The position numbers and the translations under genes are program-made. Shown here one piece after another: positions 61,626-63,570 of a DNA stretch of 63,570 nt (position 1 is the first letter of the stretch; each line of letters opens with the position of its first letter). Under the pieces are notes generated by a model that saw only the letters and a list, made by a program, of their open reading frames with translations, was not told the origin of the DNA and did not search any database. The DNA comes from Chitinophagales bacterium (lineage in GTDB: Bacteria > Bacteroidota > Bacteroidia > Chitinophagales > Chitinophagaceae): NCBI GenBank assembly GCA_015655015.1, contig JAATFV010000146.1, positions 1 to 63,570 of the forward strand, in the 5' to 3' direction.

Positions 61626-61817
61626 ATGCCAAATCCCAAACGGAGACATTCCCAGCAGCGCAGTGCAAAGAGAAGGACACACTATAAAGCTGAGAAGGTA
61701 ACTTTAAGCAAAGACAGCACCACCGGTGAAATTCATGTACGCCATCGCGCCCATGTTAGTGAAGGTAAATTATTCTACAAGGGAAAGGTAGTAGCAGAGA
61801 CCTCCCCTATTAAGTAA
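61626..61817 (+). CDS. rpmF: 50S ribosomal protein L32
   Basis: A 63-residue basic ribosomal protein of the large subunit. The start MPNPKRRHSQQRSAKRRTHY is diagnostic. The two CxxC zinc motifs of zinc-binding L32 are absent, so this is the zinc-independent form. The order DUF177-rpmF-plsX is conserved across bacteria. A hairpin follows, before plsX. Confidence 0.97.
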   Translation: MPNPKRRHSQQRSAKRRTHYKAEKVTLSKDSTTGEIHVRHRAHVSEGKLFYKGKVVAETSPIK

Positions 61818-61824
61818 AGGTACA

Positions 61825-61854
61825 GGCAAATGGGAATTTTCAGTTCCCTTTGCC
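61825..61854 (+). terminator. Hairpin between rpmF and plsX
   Basis: GGCAAA plus GGGAA pairs with TTCCC plus TTTGCC (11 bp, one bulged T, 7-base loop). No T-run follows. It may attenuate read-through from the ribosomal gene into plsX or stabilise the rpmF transcript. Confidence 0.45.
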
Positions 61855-61931
61855 GGGCTTTGCGCTGACAGACAGGAATGATGATTTATTTTTCGATTTG
61901 ACAGATTGGTCTTCATTTTAGTTTACCCTGG

Positions 61932-62873
61932 ATGAATATTGGCTTAGACATGATGGGAGGAGACTTTTCACCGCTGGAAGCGGTGAGGGGCATCCAACTG
62001 TACCTTAATGCGTCTTCGACTCCTGTTACTCTTTTCCTGCTGGGAGATGAGGCACAGATCAATCCTTTATTAAAGGAGTATTCCATTCCGCCTCAGTCCG
62101 TGAAGGTCATCCACGCGCCGCAGGTGATCGGCATGAACGAACATCCCACCAGGGCCTTAAAGGAGAAACAGCAGTCTTCCATTGCAATAGGTTTCCATCT
62201 CCTGGCCGGCGGCAAAATGGACGCTTTTATCAGTGCCGGTAATACCGGCGCCATGTTGGTAGGCGCCCTCTATAGTCTCAAACCCATAGAAGGCATTCAA
62301 CGCCCTACGATCTCCACGATCATACCCAAAGAGAATGGCAAGACAGGAGTCCTGCTGGATGTCGGCCTGAATTCGGACTGTAAGCCGGAGAACCTCAACC
62401 AGTTTGCCATACTGGGATCCCTTTACTCCAAACATATCCTGGGTATCGATCAGCCCAGGGTTGGACTGCTCAATATCGGGGAGGAAGAAGGAAAAGGAAA
62501 TCTACTGGCCCAGGCCACCTATCCCCTGCTGAAAGAAAATAACCAGATCCATTTTATCGGAAATATAGAAGGACGGGACCTGCTGCTGGACAAAGCAGAT
62601 GTAATGGTCTGCGAAGGGTTTACAGGCAATGTGATCCTGAAGCTGGCCGAGTCCTTATTTGGGATCACGCAGCAAAAACAGATCCATCACCCTTATTTCG
62701 ATCGGTTTGACTTTGAAAATTACGGGGGCACCCCGCTCCTGGGCGTAACCAAACCGGTGATCATCGGCCACGGCATTTCCCGCGGGCGTTCCTTTCTGAA
62801 TATGATCACCCTGGCGCAAAAAATGATCGAAACGGATCTCCTGGGAAAAATGAAGGAAAGTTTCCTTTCATGA
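61932..62873 (+). CDS. plsX: Phosphate acyltransferase PlsX
   Basis: A 313-residue peripheral membrane enzyme that makes acyl-phosphate from acyl-ACP at the start of phospholipid synthesis. The N-terminus NIGLDMMGGDFSP, the ISAGNTGAML loop, IEGRDLL and CEGFTGNV are the family signature blocks. Length is normal. TTTG at 61897-61900 and TAGTTTAC at 61919-61926, 18 bases apart, form a weak promoter that would start transcription at or next to the ATG. The stop overlaps the next gene as ATGA. Confidence 0.96.
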   Translation: MNIGLDMMGGDFSPLEAVRGIQLYLNASSTPVTLFLLGDEAQINPLLKEYSIPPQSVKVIHAPQVIGMNEHPTRALKEKQQSSIAIGFHLLAGGKMDAFISAGNTGAMLVGALYSLKPIEGIQRPTISTIIPKENGKTGVLLDVGLNSDCKPENLNQFAILGSLYSKHILGIDQPRVGLLNIGEEEGKGNLLAQATYPLLKENNQIHFIGNIEGRDLLLDKADVMVCEGFTGNVILKLAESLFGITQQKQIHHPYFDRFDFENYGGTPLLGVTKPVIIGHGISRGRSFLNMITLAQKMIETDLLGKMKESFLS

Positions 62874-63570
62874 AAGTCTTTATAACTTACCTGAAAGAGT
62901 ATTTCAGGAATAGTTCCCGCCGGAGTTTATTTTTCACCTTATTATTCGTTGCTGTTCTCACCTTCCTGAATTATACGATCGGCATAGAAGCAAGGATCCG
63001 GGATATTCGTCCCTGGCCGCTCTCGCTAATGAGCTTTTTCTTTTTTTATGGCTTTGTGCTCTTCTTTTCCTGGGCGCTGCAATATACGTTCGGCAGACGT
63101 TTCTCCCTTTCCGGTAAGTCCCGGAGAGACTTGTCTTCCCATGCAAAGCCGAATACCCTCCTTTCGGATAAACAACAATTCCTCTTGCTGCTGCTGCTCG
63201 CGCCTTTATATTTCGCCTTAAAAATGATCCACTGGGATCTTTCTCTTTTCCTGCCTGCAAACTTTCAGTACCCCTGGAACCGGTATGCGCTGATCGTTCT
63301 TCAGCTGCCGGCTAAGCTGACCCTGTTATTTCTGCTGCTGTATGCTTATTGGAAAATGGAAGGCGGCCGGAGATCATCCCGTAAATTCCTCTCGTTCTTC
63401 GGGCTGACAGGAAAGAATTTCAGGGCCAGGCCCTATTTTCTCATCCTGCTCTTTCTCCTGCCCCTGATCGCCCTGGCCTCTACCCGGCCTGACTTCCTGC
63501 ATACGTATCCCAAAGTAAAAAATATCGCCTTCATCAGCTCTTATACGAGACCGGTATGGCCCTGGCAGTT
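62870..63570 (+). CDS. Multi-pass membrane protein, possibly CPBP-type protease (partial)
   Basis: The first 233 codons of a gene that runs off the window. ATG 62870 overlaps the plsX stop. The product starts MKVFITYLKEYFRNSSRR and has about five hydrophobic helices (LFFTLLFVAVLTFLNY; SLMSFFFFYGFVLFF; FLLLLLLAPLYFAL; LTLLFLLLYAYW; YFLILLFLLPLIALA). The segment around RPYFLILLFLLPLIALAST, then FLHTYPK, recalls the region before the catalytic helices of Bacteroidota CPBP intramembrane proteases. The active-site glutamates would lie outside the window, so this is only a suggestion. Confidence 0.6.
   Translation, partial: MKVFITYLKEYFRNSSRRSLFFTLLFVAVLTFLNYTIGIEARIRDIRPWPLSLMSFFFFYGFVLFFSWALQYTFGRRFSLSGKSRRDLSSHAKPNTLLSDKQQFLLLLLLAPLYFALKMIHWDLSLFLPANFQYPWNRYALIVLQLPAKLTLLFLLLYAYWKMEGGRRSSRKFLSFFGLTGKNFRARPYFLILLFLLPLIALASTRPDFLHTYPKVKNIAFISSYTRPVWPWQ

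Noticed and set aside
1..63570. tRNA, rRNA or insertion sequence
   Set aside because: No cloverleaf-like spacer, rRNA segment, transposase or terminal inverted repeat pair was recognised by eye on either strand; a dedicated scan was not possible.

Overview
The window is a stretch of a Bacteroidota chromosome, most likely family Chitinophagaceae. The evidence is an ECF sigma/FecR/SusC/SusD locus, GldF-GldG-type ABC permeases, a type IX secretion C-terminal tail, giant soluble hybrid histidine kinases, LytS/LytTR regulators, and promoters of the Bacteroidota type (TTTG, about 20 bases, TAnnTTTG) rather than classical -35/-10 boxes. I see no tRNA, rRNA, transposase, integrase or CRISPR array. 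Genes are dense and many neighbours overlap by ATGA or GTGA.

Layout. 276-7448: sigma factor, FecR anti-sigma, SusC with an STN signalling domain, SusD lipoprotein. 7570-16044: an ABC ATPase, two tandem GldF-GldG fusion paralogues and a large M16 zinc protease, all on the same strand as the Sus genes; together these could form one peptide uptake, export or degradation system. 16097-23567: housekeeping and regulation (PaaE-like ferredoxin reductase, cytidine deaminase, signal peptidase I with a membrane extension, a small hydrolase, a sigma-54-type regulator without a DNA-binding domain, a 45-residue membrane protein, pyruvate dehydrogenase E1 beta, a truncated ECF sigma remnant). 23655-25900: DinB-like protein, a five-copy 28-bp hairpin repeat array, then a tightly coupled SatD/DUF3307 pair. 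In my reading the SatD protein resembles a class III nucleotide cyclase fused to a helix-turn-helix; this is the most intriguing unexplained module.

26054-35352 is a signalling island: a 1965-residue poly-HAMP hybrid kinase with three receiver domains, two REC-kinase proteins in the same operon, and a divergent stand-alone receiver. No transcription-factor output domain is encoded there. 35452-44610 is mixed: a small conserved protein, LytS/LytTR pair, T9SS-tailed secreted protein, a dihaem P460-type cytochrome and a haemless relative, a LysR regulator with a YeiH-type exporter, pentapeptide-repeat protein, GNAT acetyltransferase, DUF488 and a SnoaL-like protein. Several have clear dyad operators upstream.

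44695-60854: an RND efflux operon (TolC-type porin, adaptor, RND pump) preceded on the same strand by an OmpR-type sensor kinase, whose probable response regulator lies 8.7 kb away at 60180-60854. Between them on the opposite strand sits a complete recD-recC-recB operon, which looks like an insertion into a once contiguous regulator-kinase-efflux cluster. 61047-63570: the conserved DUF177-rpmF-plsX block, followed by the start of a membrane protein that runs off the window.

Starts were moved from the longest frame to an internal ATG where domain boundaries or ATGA overlaps demanded it. Everything is read by eye; no database search was run.
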